Assembly: GCA_014871385.1 (NCBI GenBank) | Contig: CM026426.1 | Location: 75,926,934-75,990,933 of the forward strand | DNA: 64,000 nucleotides | Reading direction: 5' to 3' | Origin: Ceratodon purpureus | Taxonomy: Eukaryota; Streptophyta; Bryopsida; Pseudoditrichales; Ditrichaceae | In this document: in pieces, positions 1 through 11,093 of the stretch | How the letters are laid out: the number at the start of each line of letters is the position of its first letter | Numbering within the stretch: the stretch's first letter is position 1 | Program-made: the position numbers and the translations under genes | Notes under the pieces: model-generated | Told to the model about the DNA's origin: nothing | Seen by the model: only the letters and a program-made list of their open reading frames with translations | Databases searched by the model: none

Positions 1-21
1 CTACCGACTATCGGGTCCACA

Positions 22-675
22 ATGGTAGCAAAGGCTGCACGAAGCAATCAGTACATTCCTCAAGTTTCACTGGACACACGCTATGCCCCGGTCATGAGAC
101 GAGGTTCTACGCAAGTGGAGCTGTGCATGAGGAGCTCGTTTCCAACACGGAGGTTGCGTGGAGACACGAACATTGACTTGTGGATCAATGGAGACATTTA
201 CCCTGCTGATCCAGTGACAGGGAAGCCACCTCCAATCAAGTCGCTAAAAGAGTTCATTGAATTCATATGTCATGGAGAGCAGGGTCTTTGCGGATATACA
301 TTCAGGCTGCTCGATCATTGTGTACATGGTCCTACACAGGAGGAGATGTGGATCCAGTTGACACAGTTGAGCGAAGAAGTGCTTCAGCTTAGAGGCGAAG
401 CTCTGGCGAGCAACTCAAGTGCAGCCGAAGATGTCCAATTGGAGAGAATGTGTAGCCTTGAGTTAGAGAAGACATGCACGGATTTGCAAGCTGAATTACA
501 GGCTGTCCGTGATTGCCATGGCCAAAGGGTGGAGCAATTGGAGCGCCATGTGCGGGGTCTCGAAGAAGACGTTGACCGCTGCCAGCGGAGGGCCAGTTTC
601 GAGAAGGAGACCCCCATGGGCATGCGAAGTAGGATTTGTACTCTTAGAAGGATTCACGAGTTAAAACCTGGATAA
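22..675 (+). CDS. hypothetical coiled-coil protein
   Basis: Open frame of 217 codons from the first ATG. Residues 1-105 are a compact non-repetitive segment rich in Arg, Cys and aromatics. Residues about 105-195 are heptad-like and rich in Leu, Glu and Gln, with several LEEDV/LERHV-type stretches, so a coiled coil is likely. No catalytic motif is visible. A donor-like junction follows the frame poorly, so the 3' end may be an exon edge rather than the true stop, and the 5' part may lie outside the window. Codon periodicity and length make it more likely coding than chance. I do not recognise the family; it sits just upstream of a decayed transposase-like gene and may be its partner, which is inference only. 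Confidence 0.45.
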   Translation: MVAKAARSNQYIPQVSLDTRYAPVMRRGSTQVELCMRSSFPTRRLRGDTNIDLWINGDIYPADPVTGKPPPIKSLKEFIEFICHGEQGLCGYTFRLLDHCVHGPTQEEMWIQLTQLSEEVLQLRGEALASNSSAAEDVQLERMCSLELEKTCTDLQAELQAVRDCHGQRVEQLERHVRGLEEDVDRCQRRASFEKETPMGMRSRICTLRRIHELKPG

Positions 676-873
676 GGTGGAACAAAAGCAAGAGTGAAGC
701 TTGTGCGGACAGTGCTGCAACCAGATGTGGTGCATTTTGTTGTCCACAGGAACTGAGAGGACCGTCGGTGCTCTCGACTTCGGGGGGATAAAGAGTCCCA
801 AAATAGGACTGCAGTAGCACTAGCTCGGATTCTGTCACGGCATGAAGGTATAGCTCTCGCTTCTCAGCCTGCA
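676..873. other. short spacer between two plus-strand frames
   Basis: No frame, RNA gene or repeat that I can support. Confidence 0.3.
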
Positions 874-2361
874 ATGGCACATGTTCAGTCAGAGATTGCG
901 AAGAATGTGCTTAAAATTCTTAAATCAATTGGTAAGACTATTGGACCGGACAAAATTCTTGATGCTTGCGATGAGGCATGGGTTTCCCATCGGGGATATG
1001 GTGCTCTCTACGAATCTGTGAAGGCTCCCATTGCTGGTCTGAACAAAGGAGTCTCCGGGAGTATTTTGCCGAGCCCCTATCATGTAAAACTGCTTTGGCA
1101 GGAGTTAAATGCAAACCTGCCACAGTATATTGGCGAATACTACCATGCTGAAAGACGACTTACGCTGCGAGCAAGTTCTAAGAAGAACAAGAAGTCCGAG
1201 GACATGGTAAAAGAAGTCGTGTTGACTGAGAAGAATTCCCTATTCACAGACCTTGAGGTGGTCCAAAGAAGCATGGTGATCTTCTACGGCATCACAGAAG
1301 AAGGTAACGTAATCACCTCAGACTGTTGTTTTCAGAGTTTGCTGTCAGCAGGGTTATTTATCAATTAACTATGACTTACACATCTACTCGCCATGTTTCC
1401 ACAGAGTTAAGAGGGGCACCGCTGGTATCTGTCATGAAATTGGACGACGCCGAGATTGTCAATGGCAAGAAATTTGAACGGGTGAGCATCACGTTGATGA
1501 ATAGGGCGCTTGACCCAGACATTCAGAGGAACCATGCCCTGTTTTTCTCAGTCCAATCGGAGCACAAAATCTGGCCTGTGGAAACCTTTCAAGTGAAAAA
1601 AGAGTCCTACGAAGTTCTCTCGTGGATAATTTGGTAAATCCAAATTTCCATCTGTGATTGCAGCACAGTCCAGTGGCGAGAAACTCATGTTCCCTGAAGT
1701 AGGAGAATTCCATATGGAGTGGCATCTCGCTGCGGACATGAAGACGATCAAGTGTATGTACGGGCTTCAGTTGGTGCCGTCGTGTGCAATGAAATGCATA
1801 TACTGCAAGTAGAAGAGGGCTAAACCTACCGTAGGGACGGCAAGCCAGGTGAGTGCTGCCATCAGAAAACGTGGGAAACCGAACTGGGTGGGGGGACTGT
1901 TTGCCAACTCTGTGGAGCCAGAACCTTGTGACATGCGTGCACATACAAGGTGGAGGCCTATCTTGCCATCGTTGCACAGAGTGCACATTTGTACACTCCA
2001 TGCCCAGGTTCGCCTAGCGGAGAAGATTGTGCATCAACACATCATTTATGTCTGGAACATACAAGATCAAACACTGAGGGCTACAGCAATAGAGCAAATG
2101 GAGAAGTCCTTGTCAGCTATCGGGGCTCACGGTGGCAACGTGGAGATTAGAAAGGATTCGAAAATGAGTGGCATCACAGGGAATGTGCCACAGAAACCAT
2201 CTTTCAGTGGGGTTGTTGCTAGCAGACTATATAGACCAAGCGTTTGGTCTGGAAACGACAAGGTATGGAAAGACATATGTCAAGCAGAGAGCAATAATAG
2301 TGGCGGCGGTGCACATCTGTTAGCCTGGATAGTGATGGAGTATTCTGAGACCAATACGTAG
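874..2361 (+). pseudogene. DDE-transposase-like multi-exon gene, broken
   Basis: Exon 1 (874-1303) ends at an AG|GTAACG donor. Exon 2 starts after the acceptor at 1404 and runs to about 1636; the junction keeps the frame. A third block (about 1666-2361) is one open frame apart from a TAG at 1810-1812. Visible landmarks in order: KLDDAEI near the start of exon 2; SEHKIWP; then EFHMEWHLAADMK followed by a C-x2-C pair (CIYCK) in block 3; then a CTLHAQVRLAEK helix and a GGNVEI/KDSKMSG segment. The order 'Asp in a beta strand, second Asp in a SADMK-like strand, Cys pair, CxLHA helix' resembles a family of DDE/RNase H-fold transposon proteins known mainly as uncharacterised ORFs in animals and algae. 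That assignment comes from memory of the pattern, not from a search. The exon 2 to block 3 junction does not keep phase in my reading, and with the stop this points to decay. Confidence 0.5.
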
Positions 2362-3104
2362 AATACCAGGGAGAAGAAAACAGCGTCTTACGAGGCTGCT
2401 AGAAGGGAAAGGGTTGGGTCTAGATGACAAGCGGGATAACTAACCGAGACACCGAGGCTCAAGTCCAGGGTGATGGTTACGCTTCGTTACCCTAGGAAGT
2501 CAACCGACTGCCAAGACGTATAAGCGTTTGGGTGGTGCCAAGGAGTGCTTGGGGCCCAAGACAGAAGACAGGAGGGAAAGACTAGCTAAACACCGTGCAG
2601 TAACGCCAAGAGAAAGAACACACAGCGAGTGAAGCAAGCATTCGATAGACAAAGCATAAGGCAAGACAAGGGATGGCCGAAACAGAGAGTATAGGTTTAT
2701 TGCGTATGAGTGATGGTGTGGAGTCTTAACAAGTATAGAGTCTAGAGGGCCGAGAGAGAGAAGATGATCCCTAGTAGAAAATGCCCTGATGTCCTTGGTA
2801 GTTTGAGCGTACTGTTCTAAGAGACTAACTTGGAGGTCATGGAAAAACTAGAGATCCTGACTGCTGTGCGGCTTCTAATTCTTATACTCTCCTAACCATG
2901 CTATTCCTGGTTGTACTATAAGTCTAACTCCCTGTTCGCTACGGTGCTGCTTGTTAACTTCCTGTTCGTCATATGGCATCTTCACTCCTGATCTTGCTAT
3001 GCTGTACTGGTTGTCCTTGCTTTGTTCGCCATGGAGCCCGTGCCTTTGGACGGGTAACATTTTGCCTCTTGTTGTAGAGTGCAAACCGTCCCTGGTTTGC
3101 TTGG
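2362..3104. other. spacer with possible diverged LTR remnant
   Basis: No supportable gene. Read on the minus strand, about 2400-2900 is pyrimidine-rich with an AATAAA-containing stretch near 2697. It lies just downstream of the retroelement frames, where a 3' LTR would be expected. I could not align it convincingly to the candidate 5' LTR at 6.3-6.9 kb. Confidence 0.2.
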
Positions 3105-4841
3105 CTAATGCTTGGATCTGCGCCCTACAGGTCTACGATCGGGGCGAGTTGCTTCACGGGGTACTTGGGCATTTCGTCTTGGAGGGTCTTGATTGCCGAA
3201 GATCATGGCTATGGCGGCCGCGACACCCCGATGCAGCAAGTTATGCCTGGTCCAGGATGTACGGGCATGTTGGTAAATGTCAAACACTGTTTTTCCCAAG
3301 AGTTTATTACACGCTAGGCATTGAACATTGTCTGCTTCAGGGTCAGAATATCTATTAGCCTAATCAGGGTGAGCAGCAAAGTAATCTTTGACTGCAGTGA
3401 TGGCTACTTCCAAATTTTCCTCTGTGTCACTATCCTCGCTACCCTCTCCCTCCATCTCATATTCCTCTTCCAATTTTTGCAAGGCAATTTTATGGTCGCG
3501 GAAAGATCTAGGTTGAGCAGATACCGGTGGAATGGATTGACTTGAAGCCTCATGGTCAGTTGGAGTCGGCAGCCTGGAGGAACTTGGAGCGGGTACTGAC
3601 AGGGGCGATGCTTGAGGTGTGTCTTCTGTGTCGGTGGGGACATCGGGGATGTGTACGTGGTCGGGCTCCTCAAAGCTAACTGTGGCATGGATCGCAGGGG
3701 CTTGGTGTATGGTGATGGCCGTTGAAGCAACCACGTTGGATGTGTTGTCTGGTTGTGGCTCCACGGTTTCCATGGCTTCAAGGGACATGACATCCAGATC
3801 CATGTCCCAGGTCGGCTCTGACTGTTCGAGATCCAAATCCACCATGGCATTGTCAATGCAGGTATGAAGGAAATCTTGAGCGGGTTCTGCTGATGCTGGT
3901 GGAGTCTCCCACAGCATGCGGTGGGCATTGGTGGCGATAAGTTTGGCAGCACTCTGCATCCAATTCGGCTTGTTTACTTCGAAATTAATCATGGCGTTTT
4001 CAGTCTCTATGCGTGCTTGTTGAAGACGGGCGAGCTCCTCGGTAGTCTTTGGTTCCATGGATGATGTTCCTACTCCTTGGGTGGGGGTTCTAGTGAGGGC
4101 TTTGTACTGGGCTAATGTTGCGGCGTTTTGCTGTTCCAAACGTAGGGCTATATGTATCTCTGCTAAGGGCACCTAATTAGGGTTGGCTTGTAAGACCAAA
4201 GCCTCTGGTTCAGGTGACAGTCCTTTTAGCCAATTAGTACCGGCGTGGTTTCGGATTTGGTCGGCCTTGACTCAGGTTACGCAACTGTCGACAGAGATAA
4301 CTATAATTCGTCCCTGTCTATGTATCCAAATTTGGTTTCTAGCCCAGTCGTGAATGGCGTTCATGTCTCTCAGCCATGGGCGTCTTAGGATGATGGGAAA
4401 ATTGCTGCGCTCAAACATTTCAATTATGACAAAAGTAGCTGGTGTTGTGACACCATGGGTGGTTATGGCTACTGACAATATTCCCAAGGGTGTGATTGGG
4501 GCATAATTGGCCATTCGAAGGATAAATTGTGCAGCTTTGGGACGAGGCAGTCCTAGGTTTTCTCTTAACTGATTACTCATAACATTGACGCCTAAGCCTC
4601 CATCGACTAGTACATTATTTAGTTCGTTCTGGCCAAGTTGTATCCTGATGACTGCGGCGTCAGGGTCCAGAGTCGTGGAATTGACTTCAATTACCTTGGG
4701 ATCCTTAGACAAGCTAGGTAGTGCAGCCTGTTGTAGGTATTTGTGAAATTCAAAGCTGATTTGAATCAGTTTAGACAGCGTTATTGTGACATTGGCATTA
4801 TCCATGATTTGTTGCAAACTACTAGGTTGTGGCGTTTCCAA
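3105..4841 (-). pseudogene. retropepsin-like protease plus acidic linker and Cys/His tail, with three in-frame stops
   Basis: Three open stretches (4841-4272, 4172-3360, 3299-3105) lie in the same frame, separated only by single stop codons: TGA near 4272, TAG near 4173 and TAG near 3360. The first stretch carries an aspartic-protease-like signature: a VLVDGG strand where D-S/T-G is expected, then LGLPRP, TPLG and an ILRRPWL strand in place of the usual ILGRPWL. The middle stretch is Pro/Ser/Thr-rich and acidic, without a recognisable domain. The last stretch holds CLACNK followed by YQH and TRH, spacing that fits a C2H2-like zinc finger. The DGG variant and the stops suggest an inactive copy. 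Programmed readthrough of three stops is possible but less likely. Confidence 0.6.
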
Positions 4842-6224
4842 TTCCTCTTGTAGGTCCTTCCGGATTTGATGTAGCCTTTCCTAGTGATTGGGTGGGAAGG
4901 GCTTTCTATGTTCGACAACGTGGTCGTCTGGTTTGGGATTGTTAACTGTCTAAGACCGCGTTGAAACGGCAGCGGTGGTAATGGCAGCGACCTCAGCTCC
5001 TGCTCCATGTACTTCTGTAATGGTGACTCCTCCTCTCCTTTGGGAGGATCCTTGGCCGTCCTTGGGAGGTGGGGGTGGATTGGCTGTTGTGGAGGCCCAT
5101 CTTTGGCGCAGTAATCGGCATTGCCCTCTTCAGTGATGTAAGGATCCACATTCCCAGCACCCATCGTTTTGGGTGGGCTGAAAAGCATCCACCTCGATTT
5201 TTTTGCCTGCATGGCGGCAGTGGCAGGTCTTGGACGTCTAGCGCCGTCCATGCGTTGGTTATTGTTAGCGAACCAGCACCGGCCGCCATGAATTTTCCCA
5301 CAGTTGCCACATGGAATCGGGGTAAGTCTAGCGTCTGGTCTCATAGCCGGGAGGGGCAATAGTGGTGTTTGAAGCCTGTGTAAAGCTCCTAACTTGCGAC
5401 TAATGTCATTGGCAGCGTCAAGGATGTCTTGTAATTTTTTGACACCACGAATCACAATGCCTTGTTGGATCCACGGTAATAAACCTTTTTTGAACCATTC
5501 GCATAAATAATCTTCCTCCGGTTTTTGGTTAAGTTTGTCTGATAGTTGCTTGAATCTATCATAAAACTTATCCACAGGTTTGTCCTTGCTTTCAGTAATG
5601 CTACCAAGCGCTCTGAGGATCTGAGAACTGGTTTTTAGTTTCCTGAATTTGTGTAAAAAACTAGCCTCCATATCCTCACATCTGGACAGGGGGTGTTCTG
5701 TTTCAAAGTCAATGTACCAGTTTATGTGGTTTCCTTGCAGCGTGGTCCCAAATATATTTTGTAAGTCGGCTAGGTTAGTGACTCCGTTGGTTCTTGCAAT
5801 GACTTTGAAGCGTCTGATATGCCAATCTAGGGTCGGCCGTGTCATCAAACACTGGGTAAGGTATCTTAGGCAGCTTGGTATAATGTTTGTGACTGCCTAG
5901 GCTATGTGATGTGGCTGCAGTGGGATTTTCTCTGGGTAGCGTGGCCGATTGGAATTCCTCAGCGGGGTGTTGAGATGCTTGGCCGGCTAGGTTTAGGGGT
6001 GACTCGTCCAGCGGTCCGAGAGTCCTACTACTCTGAAGGTTTTGGTATTGTACGCTTAACATTTCCAGCTTAGCATTGGTGGCATCGTTCTTGGCAGCGT
6101 GGTCAGTCATTTGATGCTTCATCCATTCTAGAAATTCTTTGGTGCCCTCAGGGTCGTCCTGTACCGTGGCGTCCTTGCCCTCATTGTTGCGGGCAGCTTC
6201 GGCTACGACTTTTCTAGGAGGCAT
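4781..6224 (-). pseudogene. Ty3-type gag polyprotein, frameshifted
   Basis: The first stretch (6224-5775, ATG start) has an MPPRK basic start and a Gln/Asn-rich helical segment, ending in the PYPVFDD region that usually precedes the capsid core. The second stretch (5848-4781) continues in another frame with the capsid-like core: an INWYIDFE helix, then SRCEDMEASFLHKFR, DKPVDKFYDRFKQL and a GLLPWIQQGI segment, matching the layout of retrotransposon gag domains. A zinc knuckle follows, with CGNCGK then H and C (C-x2-C-x3-H-x3-C), one residue shorter than the classic knuckle. One frameshift near 5840 separates the halves. The end overlaps the protease frame by about 60 bases, as in a -1 frameshift layout. 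Confidence 0.65.
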
Positions 6225-6266
6225 GGTGTCTCGGACTTCCTAGTTTCCCTTAATTCACAATTCCAT

Positions 6267-6286
6267 CCCCAGCATGGTCGCCAAAA
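6267..6286 (-). promoter_or_regulatory. primer-binding-like site and inner LTR edge
   Basis: On the minus strand the candidate LTR ends in a CA dinucleotide at about 6288, followed by TTTTGGCGACCATGCTGGGG. This is similar in form to the primer sites of Athila/Tat-type plant elements. The matching tRNA cannot be fixed without a search. Confidence 0.4.
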
Positions 6287-6287
6287 T

Positions 6288-6900
6288 GTTAGACTGGATT
6301 CGGAGCATGGAGAGAGTGAACAAAGAAAACAGGGAGAGCGTGGGAAAAAGAGGAACACTCTGGCTACAGTTGATATCCGGACAGAGTTCAACGACCGAGA
6401 CGTCCAAGGGGCCGAGTGTCACAGGGGCGGGACGCCTTGGCGTTAGGGTTTGGGCAGAGAGTTTTTGGAGTGATATGGGTGAGGTGAGACAGGGAGTGTG
6501 TTAGAGACAAGGTTCGGCTTAGACTGCAAGGAAAGGAAGGCAGATCGTGGCGACTATGGTGTCTTAATTCGCAGAGGAAGGGCAGCGCAAAGAAACAGAA
6601 GAGCAAGGGATAGAGAGAGTAAGCAAGCAGACAGTAAGGCAGCAAGCAAGAAGTCAAGCAAGGGAACAAGGGTTTGGACAAAATAGGTCTTTGTCTTAGT
6701 CAAAACTTTGGGCATTAGAGCTTTACAAAACAGTGTTGTCCAAGTACTAGGTAGAAGCGTCTTATCAACCTAAGACTAAGCTCTTTAGCAAAATTCTGAG
6801 AGAGGTTGCCTAGTTTTGTTCCTACGCCTTTATACTAAAAGGACGTCCATGGAAGCTGCTGTAAACTCCCAGTCCTTGCCGTTTGTTGCCGTCTGCGACT
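6288..6900 (-). repeat. candidate 5' LTR of the retroelement
   Basis: Pyrimidine-rich leader-like sequence on the minus strand containing many CTCTC, TTGCTTG and CCCTTG runs. A TATA-like box (GTATAAAGG on the minus strand, about 6828-6836) lies upstream of it, the usual U3/R order. The small frames here are low-complexity Ser/Leu/Pro strings that I treat as non-coding. The outer boundary was not found. Confidence 0.4.
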
Positions 6901-7193
6901 ATAGTGAGGTGGCGAATGTTCTGAGGTAACACCCCTCCAGCAAATGCATAGTTTCCTTCTCCACCTCCGCTCCAGGCTCATTCACCCAACTACTCCCCTG
7001 AAGCTGCTGCTCCCGCCTCAATCTCCGCCTCTCAACCCACTCCCAAAACACATTCTCTCCCTCCACAATAGGCAAGTACACGCTAGTTAGCGAATTACAC
7101 TGATACGTAATGAGGAACGGCGACACGCCCGCCCTTGGTGTACCACACGCCCCTGCATGGTGTATGTGAACGCACACTCAATTCAACCCAACT
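6901..7193. other. spacer
   Basis: A short open frame on the minus strand (7177-6899) has no recognisable content. It may be part of the LTR or flank. Confidence 0.25.
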
Positions 7194-7256
7194 TATACAA
7201 CCCAACGCAACCCAACGCAACCCAACCCAACCCAACCCAACTCAACCCAACCCAAT
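7194..7256. repeat. degenerate (CAACC)n microsatellite
   Basis: Repeated CAACCCAACC and CAACGCAACC units. It is a five-base satellite, not a telomere repeat. Confidence 0.85.
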
Positions 7257-7261
7257 TCAAG

Positions 7262-10200
7262 GGCTTCCCCTAAATTTAACCACGATTCTCCAGCCATGAA
7301 AATCCAGCATAATCCAATATGAAAAAACGCAAATGCTCAAGCTGATTCCCTCAAATTGTCTAGAGAATTGTAATCATTGAATGCTAGGTTCTAAGCCCTA
7401 ATCCTCCTGACAAAATTCTTCTCAACTCATTTACGGCACCGGCCATGAAAATTTGGCACAACGGTCTCGCCTCACATAAGCGACTCGTGCTAAGACGTAG
7501 GGCTAATGACGACGACAGTCACGATGCTGACGATTTTCTTTTAAATTTTTTTGCGGTAAAACCGTCTCCAAAATCCTTGTCGACGGAATTATCACTGAGG
7601 CGGTGAAGGAATGACAATGTAAAAAGGTGTACCATGTCTTTCAAACACCAACTTTGTTAATATTCCTTTGGTGTAACGGATTCACATAGTGTTCGTCCCA
7701 ATTCAATATTGGTACGATATAAATACCTAATGTTTTGGACATTCTACATAGCGTTTTGAGTAGTGTTATCAATGTCTCCTCGCTCTTCAAGGCCTAGTCC
7801 AATTGCGCCTTCTTTCGTACTTGAGGACTTGTTTTGCTATATGCTTCCGCAGTCTTACCATTGGGCCTTACTAAGCTTCGCAAAGCGATTCGTGAATTTG
7901 AAAGGTCTGCGTGCACTGAAAGGGCCGATTTATACTTAAGGCCCTATTGAGGGCTTACCCAAACTCTTCAAATTTTAAGCAATAGGATTGTTCAATTTTT
8001 TCAAATTGGGCCTAAGGATCTTATAGTAGGGTGAATCAGAACTTCAATTTATCCTATGTGGCATCCTATATATATATATATACATCTTGAGCATTATAAC
8101 GTACATATATAGAGGAAATTTGATGGTCAATGATGGTACCTTTAAATATTATTCCTCATAATTTGATCATCTATATGAAGTGATTTCATTCAATCTTTTT
8201 TTTAAGTGTTGATAAGAGTGGACGTCATGATAATGTCAATGTATCACTCATGGATGTCCAACTATTTAAGATTTCTGCTGACAATGATGTGATTTTAACA
8301 TTTAGAAATTTGAAGTAGGATTCAATTCTTTCATAAAAACCATAATTGAGTTGACCACAAGTTTTGAAGACTAAGTTTTATATGTTCGATAGTGGCATTT
8401 AAAATAGTGTTTTGTTGTTTTTTTGTTGGCAATTTGGATACAGTGATTTGTATACAATTTTCAGATATAACCACTTTAACAATAACCTCATGAAAAGCAT
8501 CTACCCACTTTAGTATTGTTGGTAATTTCAAAAGAAAATTATAGAAGGTAATTGTGGCTTCTAATACTAGATTTGGATTTAGGAAAGTGATCATTTTTAA
8601 TGTATGATCATAGAATTTGATGCTCAAGAAGTTTGATCATGAATTTGGGCGCATAGTTTGATCATAAATTTTGATGTATTGAAATTTTGGAATGATGTTT
8701 GATCATTTAGTTTGATCCTGAAATTTGTCAGTTAAGTAAATCAAAGTAACAAAGTTGGATTGTTGAGTTTCATCAAGAGGTCTTATATCTAACTTTATCC
8801 TCATATTTTAGACCCGCCAATGTTAAATTGTTATGCAATCTAAGCCTCATGTCATTCTCATTGATTTATATCTCTCTTTTTATCTTTTTATTTAAGCTAG
8901 ATTTTACAAAAGATAAAGTGAATAATCTTAAAAGTTCTAAAACTGTGATATGATTTTACCTTTAATAATAACAGTGAAGCATTTTTATCAATAGAAGTAA
9001 ATTTCAAATTGAATTATGCATTAAAATTGATGTCAAGAACCCGTTATTTTATTTCAAGGTATAATTTGAATAATACTTTACACTCTTCATTTTTTAAAAT
9101 TTTGAATTTTTTAAAATTTTAAAATTTATTTTATTATTTATTAGGGCATTTGATTAATTAATTTTTGTACATTTTTTAATTATGATGGTAAGATAACTAT
9201 TGGCTATACTTAAACCGCTACGTTTAAGGACATAATATAGCAATCATGAATTGTTGTATCAATGTTAGCAAAGTATTCTAGTTGAATATGATATTTGCCT
9301 CAACTTTCAGGTACATCATATATTATGTGAGGTACAAAATTGCTTCAGAATTGTACATGGTAGGTGGTAGTTAAACGATAGTTAATCAATGCAAGACATT
9401 GGTTGTCCATTCTATTTATGATATCTTCCATTAAACTTATCATCATTTGTAGTTTCCATATATGAAAATTAACTCCATATAGCTTCAAAAAATCTACATT
9501 GTCTTTGTATCTTCCCTCCTTTTTTTTTTGTCGTAAACCTTGATGTTGGCCTCCATGGATGTGTCATAGTTGTTGGTTACTTCTGTATAAGTTGAGTGGT
9601 TTCTTTGCAAACATTCTCAAGCTTCACATTGAATGCACCTTTGTCATAATTATAAATTTGAACGTATGCATCTTTGATAATTGCAAGTCAATGAATATGA
9701 AACATGCAAAAAACATAGTAGAGTTGTTTTAGATTTATAAAGAGGTTGTAGGAGAGAGTTCAAGTAGAAAAACCATTGCAAATTTGCATTATCTAGGTCT
9801 AGACTATACTATAGTGAATGGCATCAAGGGAATTGTAATATAGACAGTTTGAGCTAGAATGGAATATGAGTAGATGGTGGAGGAAGAAGAAATTCTAAAT
9901 TGTCTTCCAACCAATTGAAAGAATTCTATGTAGTATCATAACAAAGCACAACAACAAGATCTTTGCGAAATAGAGGATGCTTTTTTTAATGATGCAAATT
10001 GTAGATTAAAAGACATTCCAGAAGAAAAAGATACTAGCCACGGTGGGGCAAATCGTGCAGCAACTAAAGTTTGCGTGATGGCTAAATTCATAGGGTAATG
10101 AAGCCTTAAGCTTGTGACATGCATACTTGTCCCTATACTAGATAAGTGTGTGAATCTTGTAGCATTGTTATAGCAATTTTGGGCTAACCATTTGAATCAT

Positions 10201-11090
10201 TGCTATGAGTGTATAGATAGTATAACAACAATACTCATAGCGCTAACTCAAATGCTTAAGGAAATGGAAGTCAAGAAATTAAAGGCTCTCAACGTTGGTC
10301 TCCAATGGAATACGTGTTTTGGCCTTTACCTAGTGTACATCCATTCGTTACTAGCTTTTATGATATATTGGATTGACACATTGCTTTCTTTGCAATTATT
10401 GTAAGAAAGGTCATTTTGATTCCTTTCCATCTAGTTATTTTGTTATTTCTTTTCCTTTTCCCAATTTTGAATGAAGTTTTACGTGCTTTAGAATGAGATG
10501 ATTTAAATGACTTATATTTTGTTTTGGAATTAAGCTTGGCTAAAAAGTAAAACATTACTAGTTTGTTTCATATAAAAATTAAGTTTGAATGAGTTGAAAT
10601 GGTCATAAAGAGACCTTATACTAGAAGTTTCTATTGAATACTCTCTATTGCTTCTTTTATTTATTTTCTATGTTTTTTCAAATTTAACATTGATAATATC
10701 GATGGAAGCAATAGTTACGGTGATAGTTACAGTGATTGGAACTTCATTGCCAATGGTAACGTATGTCTATTCATCTTCATGTCTCTCTCTGCACAAACTT
10801 TGCAAGTTCCTTGTTGCTCATGTTGGCAATGAAGTCAAAATAAGTCTTAGTATGGTTGTATACATGTTGTGTATCTGTAATTGGTAAAATTTACAAATAG
10901 TGGTAAGTCATGGAAATAGGTCTTTTTGTTTAGCTTTTAACGTAACTAAAGGTCACTGTAGTAAGTAAAGAATCATAGAATGCAAAGTATTTCCTTAAAA
11001 GAATCTCTTTATAACTTCCAATGTTTTTATTACCCCAAGTATCACATCACCAAAGTAATTCATACTCTCAATTGGTTTAAAGGTAATGGG
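7262..11090. other. AT-rich intergenic spacer
   Basis: Long AT-rich tract with no supportable gene; the few frames are short and without conserved content. It contains a short TA run near 8068-8082 and four copies of GTTTGATCAT-like words between 8631 and 8725. It probably represents old decayed repeats. Confidence 0.5.
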
Positions 11091-11093
11091 AGT

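Larger units (their letters stand above)
3105..6900 (-). mobile_element. Ty3-type LTR retroelement relic without reverse transcriptase
   Basis: Order on the minus strand: a candidate 5' LTR end with a primer-binding-like site at 6267-6286, gag-like frames (6224-4781), a retropepsin-like domain (4841-4272), then an acidic linker and a terminal Cys/His segment (4172-3105). No reverse transcriptase, RNase H or integrase motif is seen in any frame. The TTTTGGCGACC start of the primer-site region resembles the TTTGGCGCC-type sites of Athila/Tat-like plant elements. No second LTR is identified, so the element is truncated, a non-autonomous gag-protease type, or very old. Right edge is uncertain. 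Confidence 0.7.

Noticed and set aside
6388-6681. 97-codon minus-strand frame rich in Leu/Ser/His
   Set aside because: Low-complexity translation of the pyrimidine-rich LTR leader.
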